Program-made: the position numbers and the translations under genes
Shown here: positions 48,623 to 58,812 of the stretch, piece after piece
Position numbering within the stretch: the first letter of the stretch is position 1
Layout of the letters: every line of letters starts with the position of its first letter
The notes under the pieces: model-generated
The model's input: the letters and a program-made list of their open reading frames with translations, nothing else
Told to the model about the DNA's origin: nothing
The model's database searches: none
Source: Methylobacter sp.
Lineage (GTDB): Bacteria > Pseudomonadota > Gammaproteobacteria > Methylococcales > Methylomonadaceae
Assembly (NCBI RefSeq): GCF_030680395.1
Contig: NZ_JAUXVR010000014.1
Span: forward strand, 1-64,000
Length of the DNA: 64,000 bases
Direction of reading: 5' to 3'

Positions 48623-50102
48623 ACCCGCACCCAACAGCTTGCTGGATAAACAGGCCGAGTGGCTGGCTGACTATCAGCCGGGGCTGCGTATTAGCGAACA
48701 AGGCACAGTAGTTTCAATCGGTGACGGCATTAGCTGGATCAAAGGCTTGCCCTCGGCGGCCATCGAAGACATTCTGGTTTTTGCCGATGGCAGTCGCGGC
48801 ATGGTCTTCGACCTTAACCGCGACCGAATCGGCGCAATTTTGCTGTATGAAACTGAAGCCCTGACGGCGGGCACCCGGGTTCATCTTTCCCGGCATTCGC
48901 TGAGCATACCGGTCGGCAACGATTTTTTAGGCCGGGTTATCGACCCATTAGGAGCACCGTTGGACGGACAAACAGCTCCATCTCACGCAGGGCGTGAAAG
49001 TATGGAAAAAAGCTCGCCCACCATTATTGCCCGCGATTTTGTCCATAAACCGCTCTATAGCGGCATAAAAATTATCGACACCCTGATTCCGATCGGCAAA
49101 GGGCAGCGGCAATTGATTGTGGGCGATGAAGGCCTGGGCAGAACGTCAATCGCCATTGACACCGTCATTAATCAAAAAGGCAAAAATGTGCTGTGTATTT
49201 ATGTGCTGATCGGCCAGAAACGCTCTGCCGTAGTCAGTACCCTGGAAACCCTGAAGAAGCATGGCGCGCTGGACTACACCGTGTGCGTGGTTGCCGAAGC
49301 CAGCGCCCTGCCCGGCTTGCAGTATATCGCCCCGTTTGCCGGTTGCGCAGTGGCCGAATACTGGATGGCGCAAGGCCGTGATACTTTGATTATCTATGAT
49401 GACCTGTCCACCCACGCCAGAACTTATCGGGAGCTATCTTTGTTACTGCGCAGGCCGCCCGGACGCGAAGCCTATCCGGGCGATATTTTCTTTGTTCATT
49501 CGCGCCTGCTGGAACGCTCGACTTGCCTGAATGCCGAAAACGGCGGCGGCAGCATGACCGCCTTGCCGATCATCGAAACCAAACAGGGGGAAATTGCCTC
49601 CTATATTCCGACCAACCTGATTTCCATTACCGACGGGCAAATCTATCTGGATAATGACTTGTTCGTGTCGGGATTTCGCCCGGCCATCGATATTACGCGT
49701 TCGGTATCGCGGATAGGCGGCAAAGCGCAGGACATGAGTATCCGCGACCAAGCCGGACAAATGAAACTGGATTACCTGCAATTTCTGGAGCTGGAAGCGT
49801 TTACTCGTTTCGGTCAACGCCTGGAAGCGTCAATGGAAGCGCGAATCAAACGGGGACGGCTGTTACGGGAAATATTAAAGCAGGACCGGTTGGTTCCGCA
49901 CAGCAATCTTTTTCAATTGGCCTGGCTGACTGCGTTTAATGCAGGACTGTTTAACCAGGCAGTTCCTGAAGATATTCCAAAGCTGCTGATTAACATTGAT
50001 AACGGCATTAAAACCACGTCGCTGAAATTGGAAAGCAGCCCCGAGCAATGGCAATTAGCCGTCGGCGAATGGCTTAATACGAACCCCGCACAATCGTTAT
50101 GA
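48609..50102 (+). CDS. atpA: N-type ATP synthase, alpha subunit (divergent P-loop)
   Basis: 497 residues. It aligns along its whole length with alpha subunits: [10 protein letters not shown], then [18 protein letters not shown]-like, and [30 protein letters not shown]. The P-loop is GDEGLGRTS, where ordinary alpha has GDRQTGKTA, so the Lys is Arg and the Gln-Thr is changed. The alpha site is non-catalytic, but nucleotide binding and regulation may differ. ATG 48609 overlaps the end of atpF by 14 bases. Confidence 0.9.
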   Translation: MSLIKPAPNSLLDKQAEWLADYQPGLRISEQGTVVSIGDGISWIKGLPSAAIEDILVFADGSRGMVFDLNRDRIGAILLYETEALTAGTRVHLSRHSLSIPVGNDFLGRVIDPLGAPLDGQTAPSHAGRESMEKSSPTIIARDFVHKPLYSGIKIIDTLIPIGKGQRQLIVGDEGLGRTSIAIDTVINQKGKNVLCIYVLIGQKRSAVVSTLETLKKHGALDYTVCVVAEASALPGLQYIAPFAGCAVAEYWMAQGRDTLIIYDDLSTHARTYRELSLLLRRPPGREAYPGDIFFVHSRLLERSTCLNAENGGGSMTALPIIETKQGEIASYIPTNLISITDGQIYLDNDLFVSGFRPAIDITRSVSRIGGKAQDMSIRDQAGQMKLDYLQFLELEAFTRFGQRLEASMEARIKRGRLLREILKQDRLVPHSNLFQLAWLTAFNAGLFNQAVPEDIPKLLINIDNGIKTTSLKLESSPEQWQLAVGEWLNTNPAQSL

Positions 50103-50923
50103 GCCTAAGCCGCGAACTGCAACTGCATATCACTCAATTGAAGGAGATACGCAGCATTCTGAATTCCATGAAAATTCTGGCTTTCATGGAAACGCATAAA
50201 CTACAGCGCTTTAAGACCATGCAAAGTCAGGTGGTGGCTAATATTGAACGCGCGGCTTTGGATTTACTGGATTTTTATCCCGGCCTGGCAACGTCAGACC
50301 ACAACGTTGCGCAACTTTGCATTTTGCTGGGTGCGGAACGCGGTTTTTGCGGCGATTTTAACGAAAGCCTGATTAATGCCGTCGCAACCCAGGCTTATAC
50401 CGGCATTATTGCAATCGGCAGCCGACTGTGTAACCGACTGGAAAACGTAACGACCAAGGTCATCGCGACCCTCGAAGGCGCGAATGCCGCCGAAGAAGTG
50501 CCTACGATCATTAACCGTCTGATTGACACCATCAGCGCATTACACGGTGAATCTACCCCTACATTACAGCTGACCGTTGTTTATCACGATAACGCATCCA
50601 ATCAAATCCGCCAACGGCAGGTGTTCCCTCCTTTTACTCAACCAAGTGAGAGAACCTTTCATTATGGCAGTCCGCCCATGCTCAACCTGGAACCCGGCGA
50701 GTTTTTTGCAGACTTGATCGATCATTATTTATTTGCGGTATTGCATGAAGTTTTTTATCTCTCGCTGATGGCCGAAAACAATAGCCGCCTGCAACATCTG
50801 GATGGCGCTGTAAATCACCTGGACGATGAAACCGTAAAGCTGCAAAGAAAATCCCAGATTTATCGCCAGGAGGAAATTACCGAAGAGATTGAAGTCATAT
50901 TGTTAAATGCGGAGAATTTGTAG
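50099..50923 (+). CDS. atpG: N-type ATP synthase, gamma subunit
   Basis: 274-residue rotor shaft of F1. The start overlaps the atpA stop (ATGA, 50099-50102). The N-terminal helix [18 protein letters not shown] and the conserved ERGFCGDFN are seen; the C-terminal helix carries [12 protein letters not shown] and [17 protein letters not shown]. Last gene of the operon. Sequence is more divergent than for the main gamma, as usual in N-ATPases. Confidence 0.9.
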   Translation: MSLSRELQLHITQLKEIRSILNSMKILAFMETHKLQRFKTMQSQVVANIERAALDLLDFYPGLATSDHNVAQLCILLGAERGFCGDFNESLINAVATQAYTGIIAIGSRLCNRLENVTTKVIATLEGANAAEEVPTIINRLIDTISALHGESTPTLQLTVVYHDNASNQIRQRQVFPPFTQPSERTFHYGSPPMLNLEPGEFFADLIDHYLFAVLHEVFYLSLMAENNSRLQHLDGAVNHLDDETVKLQRKSQIYRQEEITEEIEVILLNAENL

Positions 50924-51009
50924 GATCTGCTAAACCCAGTGAAGTGCATCGCTATCAAATTGGGTGGGTAAAACTCATTCTTATCCCTCAGCTATGCGAT
51001 GGGTTTCGC

Positions 51010-51090
51010 TACGCTCTCGGCAACTGCTCCTGCGTTGCTCTACCTCCTGCATCCATGCAGTCGTCGGCAACTGCTCCTGCGTTGCAATCA
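51010..51090. repeat. Dispersed repeat family D with direct copies
   Basis: CGGCAACTGCTCCTGCGTTG is present twice (about 51019-51038 and 51065-51084), around CTACCTCCTGCATCCATGCAGTCGT. Related words are at 6654-6742 (GGCAATTGCTCCTGCAT, CCATGCAGTCGTCCAACAGGAG) and, inverted, at 14727-14760. Confidence 0.65.
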
Positions 51091-51212
51091 TACCCATCCT
51101 ATATACGTTCCCATAAAAAACGTTGTCTTCATGGCGAAATAAACTGATAATAGTTTCGTATCGCTATCTTTTTTCAGTCAACTTTCTTTTTCACGAGCCC
51201 GCAACAATGATC

Positions 51213-51500
51213 ATGAAAAGCATATTAACTTACCTGGCCGTATTAACCTTGTCGTTTAATGTTTTCGCTGTTGAAGTTCAGGATGATCCGCAGATTACTG
51301 CGCCCGACAAAATAGCGCTAAATCAGGAAAATTCACCAGACACTCATTTAGCTCCCCATATCGTTAGCAGCCATACGATTCCTCAAGCTTCAGCCGAGAA
51401 ATCCAGTGAATTTATAACGGCTCTCGGCGTGTATGTGCTCATCATCATTGTTTATTCAATTTACGGAATTAAAGCTACCTCAAAAAATGTCAGAAGCTGA
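51213..51500 (+). CDS. Small single-span membrane protein with signal-like N-terminus
   Basis: 95 residues: MKSILTYLAVLTLSFNVFA is a probable signal peptide, then about 50 polar residues, then one hydrophobic segment (about residues 71-87, GVYVLIIIVYSIYGI) and a basic end. It would sit in the inner membrane with a periplasmic domain. Family unknown. ATG 51213 (or 51207) is preferred; the frame upstream to 51123 is not hydrophobic in the right way. A terminator follows. Confidence 0.55.
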   Translation: MKSILTYLAVLTLSFNVFAVEVQDDPQITAPDKIALNQENSPDTHLAPHIVSSHTIPQASAEKSSEFITALGVYVLIIIVYSIYGIKATSKNVRS

Positions 51501-51551
51501 ATATTGATACATAGAGTCGATACGATCAAAACATAGCTATTTACAGGGGTT

Positions 51552-51588
51552 GACCTTCATCACTTAAAACGCGATGAAGGTCTTTTTT
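51552..51588 (+). terminator. Rho-independent terminator
   Basis: GACCTTCATC and GATGAAGGTC form a 10-base perfect stem with an 11-base loop, followed by six T. It ends the transcript of the small membrane protein before the convergent CBS gene. Confidence 0.85.
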
Positions 51589-51614
51589 AAACGCCTCGAT
51601 TTCATCGTTCCCTC

Positions 51615-52073
51615 TTACGTTAAATAAGCTCTTGTTTTGGCCTCTCGCTCCTGTTCGCGCGGAACGACCCTAGCTAATTCAGTCATCTCCTCAGCCAGAA
51701 GATCCAGAATATCGTCTGCCGACACAATCCCTACCAGCCCTCCTTCCTGATTAACCACTGGGATGCGGCGGATGCCCTTGGTGCGCATCAGTCGAATCGT
51801 TTCAAACACACCGTCTTTTTCCTGCACGCTGATCAACTGCGCCCCCATGATATCGCCTACGCTAAACTCTGCGATATCCAAGGATTGGGCAATAATTTCA
51901 ATGACTATATCGCGATCGGTAACAATGCCGACCGGCACCCGCTTTCCGTCAACGTCATCAACGACCACCAGATCGCCGACATGATATTCACGCATCAGTT
52001 GCGCCGCCTCCGGTAGACTCATGTCTCTGGTCGCGAACACCACTTCGCGATTGCAAAAGTCACTAATAGACAT
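51615..52073 (-). CDS. CBS-domain pair protein
   Basis: 152 residues made of two CBS domains (about 12-70 and 80-140). CBS pairs bind adenosine nucleotides and act as regulators. Typical parts are VVFATRDMSLPEAAQLM, GIVTDRDIVIE, and VVNQEGGLVGIVSADD. No other domain is attached. The start ATG 52073 has GGAGG about 8 bases upstream; a frame start at 52088 is less likely. Ends before the convergent small gene, with a terminator between. Confidence 0.85.
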   Translation of the reverse strand: MSISDFCNREVVFATRDMSLPEAAQLMREYHVGDLVVVDDVDGKRVPVGIVTDRDIVIEIIAQSLDIAEFSVGDIMGAQLISVQEKDGVFETIRLMRTKGIRRIPVVNQEGGLVGIVSADDILDLLAEEMTELARVVPREQEREAKTRAYLT

Positions 52074-52155
52074 CGCTATATCCTCCACTTAAATTAAGAT
52101 AGAACCTCGATTCGTTCGGACTGCCCCCTAACCTTTATGCTTCACTCGCATACAG

Positions 52156-52776
52156 TTATGGCTTTGGAATAGTCCATTGAAAAATGCCGGCAAATGCATC
52201 TATAACTAAATCTACTGACAGTGTGGCGAGAAATATTCCCATGATACGCTCCAGTATCGCAGCGCCGTTCTTCCCAATGATGCGCAGAAGATGCTCTGCG
52301 AGAAGCATTAACACGTAAGTAACTGCCAGGACACCAAGCATTACAACGGCAGTTATCGCCTGCGTGGTGACGGAGTAGAGATAATTGTCGGTGAGTAAAA
52401 TTACCACCATAATCGCTTCCGGCCCCACAATGGAAGGTATTGCCAGCGGAAACACCGCAATATCATGCCCGGCCTCAGACTGGCCGAAAGTGGTTGCCGC
52501 TCGGCCGAAAATCATCTGGAGGCCAAAAAGAAACAAAATGATACCGCCTGCAATTTGCAACGAAATAAGTTGAATGTGCATGGCAGCGAGAATAAGTTGT
52601 CCAACCAGAATTGCGCAAAGTAAAATGATAGCCGAATAAATAATCGCCATTGTTGCAGTTTTTCTACGTTCTGTCGGCGAAAGCCCGGAAGTCAATGCCG
52701 CAAAAAGCACAACAGTGCCAATCGGTTCAATGGTTACCCAAATCATAAGCGCGTCGTGGATTATCTTATTAAGCAC
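52156..52776 (-). CDS. MarC family integral membrane protein
   Basis: 206 residues with about six membrane segments, of the MarC/UPF0056 family; function not settled. The IEPIGTVVLFAALTSG start and the AIPSIVGPEAIMVVI region are characteristic. Start is GTG behind AGGAGAGCAT. It lies upstream of the CBS gene on the same strand, with 82 bases between. Confidence 0.9.
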   Translation of the reverse strand: MLNKIIHDALMIWVTIEPIGTVVLFAALTSGLSPTERRKTATMAIIYSAIILLCAILVGQLILAAMHIQLISLQIAGGIILFLFGLQMIFGRAATTFGQSEAGHDIAVFPLAIPSIVGPEAIMVVILLTDNYLYSVTTQAITAVVMLGVLAVTYVLMLLAEHLLRIIGKNGAAILERIMGIFLATLSVDLVIDAFAGIFQWTIPKP

Positions 52777-53050
52777 ATGCTCTCCTTTGTCGCCTCAACT
52801 TTCGAGTTTAAAAACGCTCCTGATCACTTATAAACCTTATTCTTTTCTCTTGATTGCGGTGCGAATCTATTCGCACCTATATGGCATATCAAATAGCCAA
52901 GTAAATGAACTACTGCGGCATGCATGCAAGTCATTCATACCGCCCCTGCTTCGGATTACATCGTTCTTTGTCTAATTACTTACAAGATATTCTATTTTAA
53001 AAATCGCGTTATCATAATCAGCAATTGTACTTATTTGGACAGGTTTTATT

Positions 53051-54595
53051 ATGGAATTACTTTGGGTTGGCGCTGCGTATATGGCAGGCTTGATAACCAG
53101 CCGATTATATTTACCCCCCTTGGTAGGCTACCTGATGGCGGGATATATTTTGAACGCTTTCGGCATTGAGGCCAACGAAACACTTAAGCATTTGGCCGAT
53201 ATCGGGATTGAATTGCTATTGTTTACAGTCGGCCTGAAATTGAAACCTTCCTCGCTGTTACGTCGCGAAGTGCTTAGCGTCGGCAGCCTGCACTTAATTA
53301 TCGTAACCTTGGCTTCTGCGCTGGTTTTCTTCGGCTTTAATGGGCAAGTTACCGGCGGCTTAGTGATAGGCGTAAGCTTGGCTTTTTCCAGCACCGTTCT
53401 CGCCATTAAAGTGCTGGAAGATAGCGGCGAACTTTCCACCCTATATGGACGGGATGTTCTAAGTATATTAATTTTACAAGACATTGTTGCCATCGGCCTG
53501 CTGGCTGTCGCTAATAACAAACAACCCTCGCCTTGGGCGCTTTGCCTTTTGCTGCTGCCTTTTCTTCGCCCTTTGGCATATCGGTTGCTGAATGCCAGCC
53601 GCGACGATGAATTGAAATTGTTATTGGGCGTAACCTTGGCGTTGGCAGGTGGCGTGTTGGCAGAAAGCGTCGGCATTTCCAGCGACATCGGCGCATTGCT
53701 GATGGGGGTTATGTTGGCTGGACATATCAACATAGACGATCTCGCCAATAAACTATGGGGCTTAAAGGAAACTTTGTTAGCCGCATTTTTCCTTCAAATC
53801 GGCTTGGCCGATTTGCCGGGTTATGACGAAATTGTGCAGGTGTTGGAGTTAATATCTCTGTTGCCATTGCAAGGCATACTTTTCTTTGTATTGTTTTTAC
53901 TGGTCGGGTTGCGTGCACGCACGGCTTTTGTTTCTTCGCTGGCGTTGATGACCTACAGTGAATTTGCATTAATCACCTCGAATGTCGTCGTCGAAGCGAA
54001 CCTGCTTCCACCCGCCTGGGAATCTGTCATTGGTCTGGCAGTAGCACTTTCCTTGGCTATTGCGGCACCCTTAAATCGATTTTCGCACCGTATATTTTCC
54101 TTTCTGGAACCGACCTTGGTTCGTTTTGAAAGGAAGGTCGAACACCTGGACAGGCTACCCAACAGTATCGGGGGTGCGGAATGGCTGGTGGTGGGCATGG
54201 GCCGTACCGGCATTTCTGCATATCTCGCTTTTAGCCAGCAAGATACGCGCGTATTGGGGTTGGACGCCGATCCTACCGTTCTGAAAAACTTACTTGCCGA
54301 GGGCCGAAGGGTGGTTTACGGTGATGCCGAAGATTCTGCGCTATGGGAGAAACTACCCTTGGAAAAAGTCAAAGGGATTATTCTTACCATGCCGGCATTC
54401 GAAGTAAGGTCATCGTCGATCAAGCAGTTGAAAAACAGGCAATTCGCCGGTTCTATCGGTACGGTTTGCTTTCATAACCATGAGGAAAGCAAACTTTATC
54501 GATTGGGAGCTACCTTTGTCATTCATCCCTTTATCGAAGCGGGTAAACAATTGACTGAACATATGCTGGGCTCAACCCGCAAGATGGATTTGTAA
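53051..54595 (+). CDS. Kef-type monovalent cation:proton antiporter with RCK/TrkA-N domain
   Basis: 514-residue CPA2-family exchanger. About 11-12 hydrophobic segments fill residues 1-350 (start LWVGAAYMAGLITSRLYLPPLVGYL), then a cytosolic Rossmann domain VVGMGRTGISAYLAFS that binds NAD(H) or other nucleotide, with GDAEDSALWEKL behind. Such systems let K+ or Na+ out in exchange for H+. No separate KefF or KefG partner is adjacent. Divergent from marC. Confidence 0.9.
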   Translation: MELLWVGAAYMAGLITSRLYLPPLVGYLMAGYILNAFGIEANETLKHLADIGIELLLFTVGLKLKPSSLLRREVLSVGSLHLIIVTLASALVFFGFNGQVTGGLVIGVSLAFSSTVLAIKVLEDSGELSTLYGRDVLSILILQDIVAIGLLAVANNKQPSPWALCLLLLPFLRPLAYRLLNASRDDELKLLLGVTLALAGGVLAESVGISSDIGALLMGVMLAGHINIDDLANKLWGLKETLLAAFFLQIGLADLPGYDEIVQVLELISLLPLQGILFFVLFLLVGLRARTAFVSSLALMTYSEFALITSNVVVEANLLPPAWESVIGLAVALSLAIAAPLNRFSHRIFSFLEPTLVRFERKVEHLDRLPNSIGGAEWLVVGMGRTGISAYLAFSQQDTRVLGLDADPTVLKNLLAEGRRVVYGDAEDSALWEKLPLEKVKGIILTMPAFEVRSSSIKQLKNRQFAGSIGTVCFHNHEESKLYRLGATFVIHPFIEAGKQLTEHMLGSTRKMDL

Positions 54596-54661
54596 AATTA
54601 ATCCTGAAACAGGCTTTTAAAATCAGTAACTCGCCTTACCTGTTGCCACCCGCTTCTCCGA

Positions 54662-55036
54662 CTATTTTGACCGGGAACTCCGCAATCGATAAACAAGCCC
54701 CCCGTATATCGCAACGTTGATGAATATTACCAAACCTGCCAGCCCAAATTGAATGTCTCTCGTAAGTCCGGCAGGATAGATAACAGGTAAAAGATAATGC
54801 TCAATAAAGCTAGTTGAATAACCGGCATCACCGGCAATGCGACGAAGTCCGACTTCCATCACCGTAAGCGGACACAGTCCTCCGGTCAATTCAATGAAAG
54901 CTCCCCAGCAGGCCGCCGGTATATGAGCCAGCACAATCCAGGGAGAGCGAAGCGCAAGCAGGCCACCAAAAATAACGAAGCCGATAAACAGGAGATGAAG
55001 AATAAGAACAGAGTCGGCCAGGAGTCGATAGATCAT
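54662..55036 (-). CDS. DUF2784 membrane protein
   Basis: 124 residues with about three to four membrane segments. It has the DUF2784 features: DSVLILHLLFIGFVIFGG, HIPAACWGAFIELTGGLCPLT, and a final EHYLLPVIYPAG. Function unknown. Single gene, convergent with the antiporter. Confidence 0.88.
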   Translation of the reverse strand: MIYRLLADSVLILHLLFIGFVIFGGLLALRSPWIVLAHIPAACWGAFIELTGGLCPLTVMEVGLRRIAGDAGYSTSFIEHYLLPVIYPAGLTRDIQFGLAGLVIFINVAIYGGLVYRLRSSRSK

Positions 55037-55166
55037 TTCATTTTCGCTACTTCCCTAGCCGGGACAATGAGATGGCTTGCGCATATTGGATTATGGCCCG
55101 CAGGTGAGTGAATCTGCGAATCCCTGCTTATTGCTGTTCAAATGACATAGCATTTGCCAACTCTAA

Positions 55167-55253
55167 TCATTTGTCTTTTTCCCGATCGGTTACTACGGCA
55201 TAGACGACATAAATGGCATAAATTACGGTTAAAATATAAATTATTGCTGACAT
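55167..55253 (-). CDS. Possible 28-residue single-span membrane peptide
   Basis: ATG 55253 to TGA 55167 encodes MSAIIYILTVIYAIYVVYAV and a short charged tail TDREKDK. The hydrophobic helix followed by charged residues is typical of small bacterial membrane proteins. The ribosome-binding site is weak (GTGG about 10 bases before ATG), so expression is uncertain. No known small-protein family is recognised. Confidence 0.4.
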   Translation of the reverse strand: MSAIIYILTVIYAIYVVYAVVTDREKDK

Positions 55254-55366
55254 AATTATTTACCACGTTAAATTAATTTTTTTATTTTTTGTCTAAGTGC
55301 CGGTTTAACTGAGCTTTTAGACAACCCGTACCGCTTTATTGAGAATATACCACAATGATCCAGATG

Positions 55367-57328
55367 CTATCTATCGGCATCGAAAACAAACGGTGGCAAG
55401 GGACAATGCAAGGTTGCGCATATTGCTCTTAGCAGTTCCGCTTCAGGAGAGGTGACTTTGCCGTCATGAGCGATTACCAACGCCAACGCGGAAACCAGGG
55501 CTTGTTTGTCTAGCATCTGTAGTCCGTCCAGCTGATTTAACGCAGTATCTGTGGCAGATATCCAATCCTGGGCTGGCGCATAACGGGGCCATTGCCCCGT
55601 ATCTATCAGCATTTTTATACGCTGCTCATAGCGCCCCAAGCATTCCATCCCTTTTTGGTAGGCTGCGCCGGTTTCGGTATGGCTTTGTTTTGCCATTACC
55701 GAAAATAACGCGCCGACAGCTTCCGGCAACTGGGTCAAACGCAGATTTTCATGTCGGCGTTGCGGGTGAGCGGCATCATTCAGGTGAGTTTTTAAAACGC
55801 GGGACAAGGCGAACTCAAACGTATCGACAACACCATCAACCTCAATCAACTGTTGTACCAAATCGGCTAAGCGTTCAAGCTGGTCCAGCGGCCGGTTTTT
55901 AATGAGGGGGAAAGCGATTTGTAATAAAGGCAGGCGAAACGCTGTGTCTAGTTTTTGTATCTCCAAATGCAAAGCTTCCGCGGCCATTGTTGTCGTTCCG
56001 CCCGATTGTTGGGCAATACAATCTAATTGCGTTCGACGCACGGCCTGGTTTGCATCAAGCAGCAACGCCAACACTAACGGCAAGGCATCAGTGCCGGAAT
56101 GAGCGGCGCGATAAAGATCTTCGGGTATCGACTGGCGCAGGCTTGAAGCAAACTGTATATGCTCTTCAGCAGGCAGGCCTATCGTTTCTGTCACTGCATC
56201 CGGCGTTACGGCAAAATGTTGCGGCGCAAAACCCTCAATCGATAAGCTTTCATCGGCGACTTCCGGGCCGCTTTGCGAGTGATCAGGCATTGCATCAGCA
56301 AGCCGGTCTATTTCAGACTCATCAAAATTCGGCTCCAATGCTTTGATACGCTGAATCAAAGGCGGATGCGTCGCCAGCAATGAGCTGAATGATGCGCTGG
56401 ACGCAAACAGCATGTGGCTGACTTCTTCGGCATCCACTGTGCGTAGTTCAGAGCCTTGCTGAACGGCGGCTATTTTTTTTAATGCGCCCGCAATGCCTTG
56501 GGTCTGACGGGTAAATTGTACCGCTGAGGCATCGGCCAGAAATTCACGTTGCCGGGACACCGCCGCTTTGATCAGCTGACCGAAAAAAACGCCGATATAG
56601 CCGATCAAAAACAGCCCTAAACCGGCCAGATAAATGGCGGCTGTACTGTCGCGGCGGGAATTATCGGAACGGATAGTGCCGTAGCGGGCGCTGTTCAAAA
56701 CCGCCCTACCGATCAGACCGATGACCAGAATGCCGAACAGAAGGCCCATCAACCGTGTGCTTAAACGCATATCGCCGTTGAGGATATGACTGAATTCATG
56801 GCCGATTACGCCTTGCAACTCGTCTCTGGTAAGCGTTTCCAGCATACCGCGGGTAACCGTCACTGCCGCGTCGCCGGTGGTAAATCCTGCCGCAAAGGCG
56901 TTAATGCCGGGCTCCTGTTCCAGCACATAAACTTCCGGCATCGGAATACCTGAAGCAATCGCCATTTCTTCAACAACGTTATACAAACGGCGGCGTAGCG
57001 GATCCTTACTCTCGGCGGTAATCAACGTGCCGCCAAGGCTGCGCGCGACTTTTCCGCCACCCGAGCTCAAGGACGCAATTTTATAAAGACTGGACAGGCT
57101 GATAAAGCCGATAGTGGACAGTGAAATACCCGCCACCAGCGACAGGTTATTGATGATCCAGTTAAAATCGGGCAGTGTCGCAGTTACCGTCTCATCACCC
57201 GAATTAATGATCAGCGCCGCTATCACCAGGTTGACCGCCGCGACGATCGCAATTACGGCCAGCATGAACATTACAATCAAGGAACGAGTTTTACGGAGGG
57301 CATCATCCTGGCTTTGAAAGAAATTCAT
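55367..57328 (-). CDS. M48-family membrane metalloprotease with C-terminal TerB-like region
   Basis: About 653 residues, twice the length of HtpX. Two membrane segments near residues 17-43 and 60-85 come first, then the M48 zinc site VIGHEFSHILNGDM at about 174-187, and two more membrane segments near 190-255. The long cytosolic C-terminal part ends in a TerB-like stretch (ALVIAHDGKVTSPEAELLRAI). It probably degrades membrane or misfolded proteins. ATG 57328 has AGGTGAAG in front; a GTG at 57337 is the alternative. LemA lies 20 bases upstream on the same strand. Confidence 0.88.
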   Translation of the reverse strand: MNFFQSQDDALRKTRSLIVMFMLAVIAIVAAVNLVIAALIINSGDETVTATLPDFNWIINNLSLVAGISLSTIGFISLSSLYKIASLSSGGGKVARSLGGTLITAESKDPLRRRLYNVVEEMAIASGIPMPEVYVLEQEPGINAFAAGFTTGDAAVTVTRGMLETLTRDELQGVIGHEFSHILNGDMRLSTRLMGLLFGILVIGLIGRAVLNSARYGTIRSDNSRRDSTAAIYLAGLGLFLIGYIGVFFGQLIKAAVSRQREFLADASAVQFTRQTQGIAGALKKIAAVQQGSELRTVDAEEVSHMLFASSASFSSLLATHPPLIQRIKALEPNFDESEIDRLADAMPDHSQSGPEVADESLSIEGFAPQHFAVTPDAVTETIGLPAEEHIQFASSLRQSIPEDLYRAAHSGTDALPLVLALLLDANQAVRRTQLDCIAQQSGGTTTMAAEALHLEIQKLDTAFRLPLLQIAFPLIKNRPLDQLERLADLVQQLIEVDGVVDTFEFALSRVLKTHLNDAAHPQRRHENLRLTQLPEAVGALFSVMAKQSHTETGAAYQKGMECLGRYEQRIKMLIDTGQWPRYAPAQDWISATDTALNQLDGLQMLDKQALVSALALVIAHDGKVTSPEAELLRAICATLHCPLPPFVFDADR

Positions 57329-57348
57329 CTTCTTCACCTATAAGGCGG

Positions 57349-57939
57349 TTAAGTAAAAGAAACTCTCGGTATCTGGCGTTTTTCCGGCGCTTCTATTTCC
57401 AGATGTTCGGCAGGATTGAAATTAAACATGCCGGCCAGGATATTGTTGGGAAAATTCTCCCGGCCGTTGTTATAGGTCATGACCGCATCATTAAAGGCCT
57501 GTCGGGCAAAAGCGACTTTGTTTTCGGTAGATGCCAGCTCTTCCTGAAACTGCATCATGTTCTGGTTGGCTTTGAGATCGGGATAGGCCTCGGCCAGTGC
57601 AAACATTTTGCCCAGACTACCCTGAAGCGTAGCCTCGGCGCTTGCCAACTGCCTGATCGCTTCGGGATCGGAAGGGTTTGCTCCGGCGGCCTTAAGCCCT
57701 GTCACTGCGGCATTCCTCGCGCTGATAACGGCATCCAGCGTCTCCTTCTCATGTTTCATATAACCCTTAACGGCTTCAACCAGATTGGGTATCAAATCGT
57801 AACGCCGGGTCAATTGAACATCTATCTGGGAGAAGGCATTTTTTACGCCGTTGCGCAAGTTGACAAGCCTGTTGTAAATACTGATAAAAAACAACGCAAC
57901 AACGATGATAATACCGATTAACGCGAGTAATATAGGCAT
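57349..57939 (-). CDS. lemA: LemA family protein
   Basis: 196 residues: one N-terminal membrane helix (ILLALIGIIIVVALFFISIY), then the helical LemA domain (VDVQLTRRYDLIPNLV pattern, here QIDVQLTRRYDLIPNLVEAV). The start ATG 57939 has GGAGAT upstream; a longer frame to 57978 lacks one. LemA-M48 pairs are common, and the role of LemA is not settled. It directly precedes the M48 gene. Confidence 0.93.
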   Translation of the reverse strand: MPILLALIGIIIVVALFFISIYNRLVNLRNGVKNAFSQIDVQLTRRYDLIPNLVEAVKGYMKHEKETLDAVISARNAAVTGLKAAGANPSDPEAIRQLASAEATLQGSLGKMFALAEAYPDLKANQNMMQFQEELASTENKVAFARQAFNDAVMTYNNGRENFPNNILAGMFNFNPAEHLEIEAPEKRQIPRVSFT

Positions 57940-58029
57940 GATAATATCTCCACGAAATACCAAGAGTGACCTAATCATACAAGAGCGATTACTATCTGTC
58001 CCTTGTTATTACCACCTAATTTATAGCTT

Positions 58030-58782
58030 ATGCTCGCCGATAATCGCCTGAAAATCATGTTGGCGATAATTGCCGCCGCAATTATCGCTATTTTTAGCGG
58101 CGACCCTATCGCCCAGGACCCGGCTTATCATAACTTCGCCGACCAACGCCGCATCTTCAACATAGCCAATTTTTTTAATGTGCTATCCAATTTACCGTTC
58201 GTCATTATCGGTATTATGGGAGTCAGGCTGGTCGCGTTACGTAAGGCAACCGGTGGATTGGCCGAATTACAGGCGATGTACTTGACGTTTTTTGTCGGGG
58301 TGTTTTTAACCGGCTTCGGTTCTGCGTACTACCATTACCAGCCCGACAATCAAACCCTGCTGTGGGACCGTCTGCCGATGACGATAATCTTCATGGCCCT
58401 GTTCAGCGCTATTGTTGGGGAATATATTTCGACTCGGCTGGCCTGGAAATTATTTATCCCGTTGCTGGTATTGGGCATTGCTTCTGTGATTTACTGGTAT
58501 GTGACAGAACTGAACGGTCACGGCGATTTGCGCGCTTACGCGCTGGTGCAGTTTCTACCGGTTTTACTGATGCCGCTGATCCTGTGGCTGTTTGACTCAA
58601 AGTTGGATAACGGCACGTATATCTGGGGCATCATCGGCGCTTATACGGCATCGAAACTCATGGAATTGTTCGATGCCGAACTTTACCGCATTATTGGTTT
58701 GCTCAGCGGGCACTCGCTAAAACATTTGGTCGCCGCGTTCGGGACGTTGATTTTTTATTGGTCATTGCGGAAGCGCCGTTGA
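58030..58782 (+). CDS. Ceramidase-like (CREST) membrane protein
   Basis: 250 residues with about seven membrane segments. Family signs are YHNFADQRRIFNIANFFNVLSN near residue 34 (Asp and Asn of the CREST superfamily), a His in GSAYYHYQPDN and the last His in SLKHLVAAFGT. Members include alkaline ceramidases and are zinc-dependent amide hydrolases. A bacterial substrate is not known here. Divergent from lemA. Confidence 0.85.
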   Translation: MLADNRLKIMLAIIAAAIIAIFSGDPIAQDPAYHNFADQRRIFNIANFFNVLSNLPFVIIGIMGVRLVALRKATGGLAELQAMYLTFFVGVFLTGFGSAYYHYQPDNQTLLWDRLPMTIIFMALFSAIVGEYISTRLAWKLFIPLLVLGIASVIYWYVTELNGHGDLRAYALVQFLPVLLMPLILWLFDSKLDNGTYIWGIIGAYTASKLMELFDAELYRIIGLLSGHSLKHLVAAFGTLIFYWSLRKRR

Positions 58783-58812
58783 TCTCAAAACGGGCGCTGG
58801 AAAAAGTAACGG

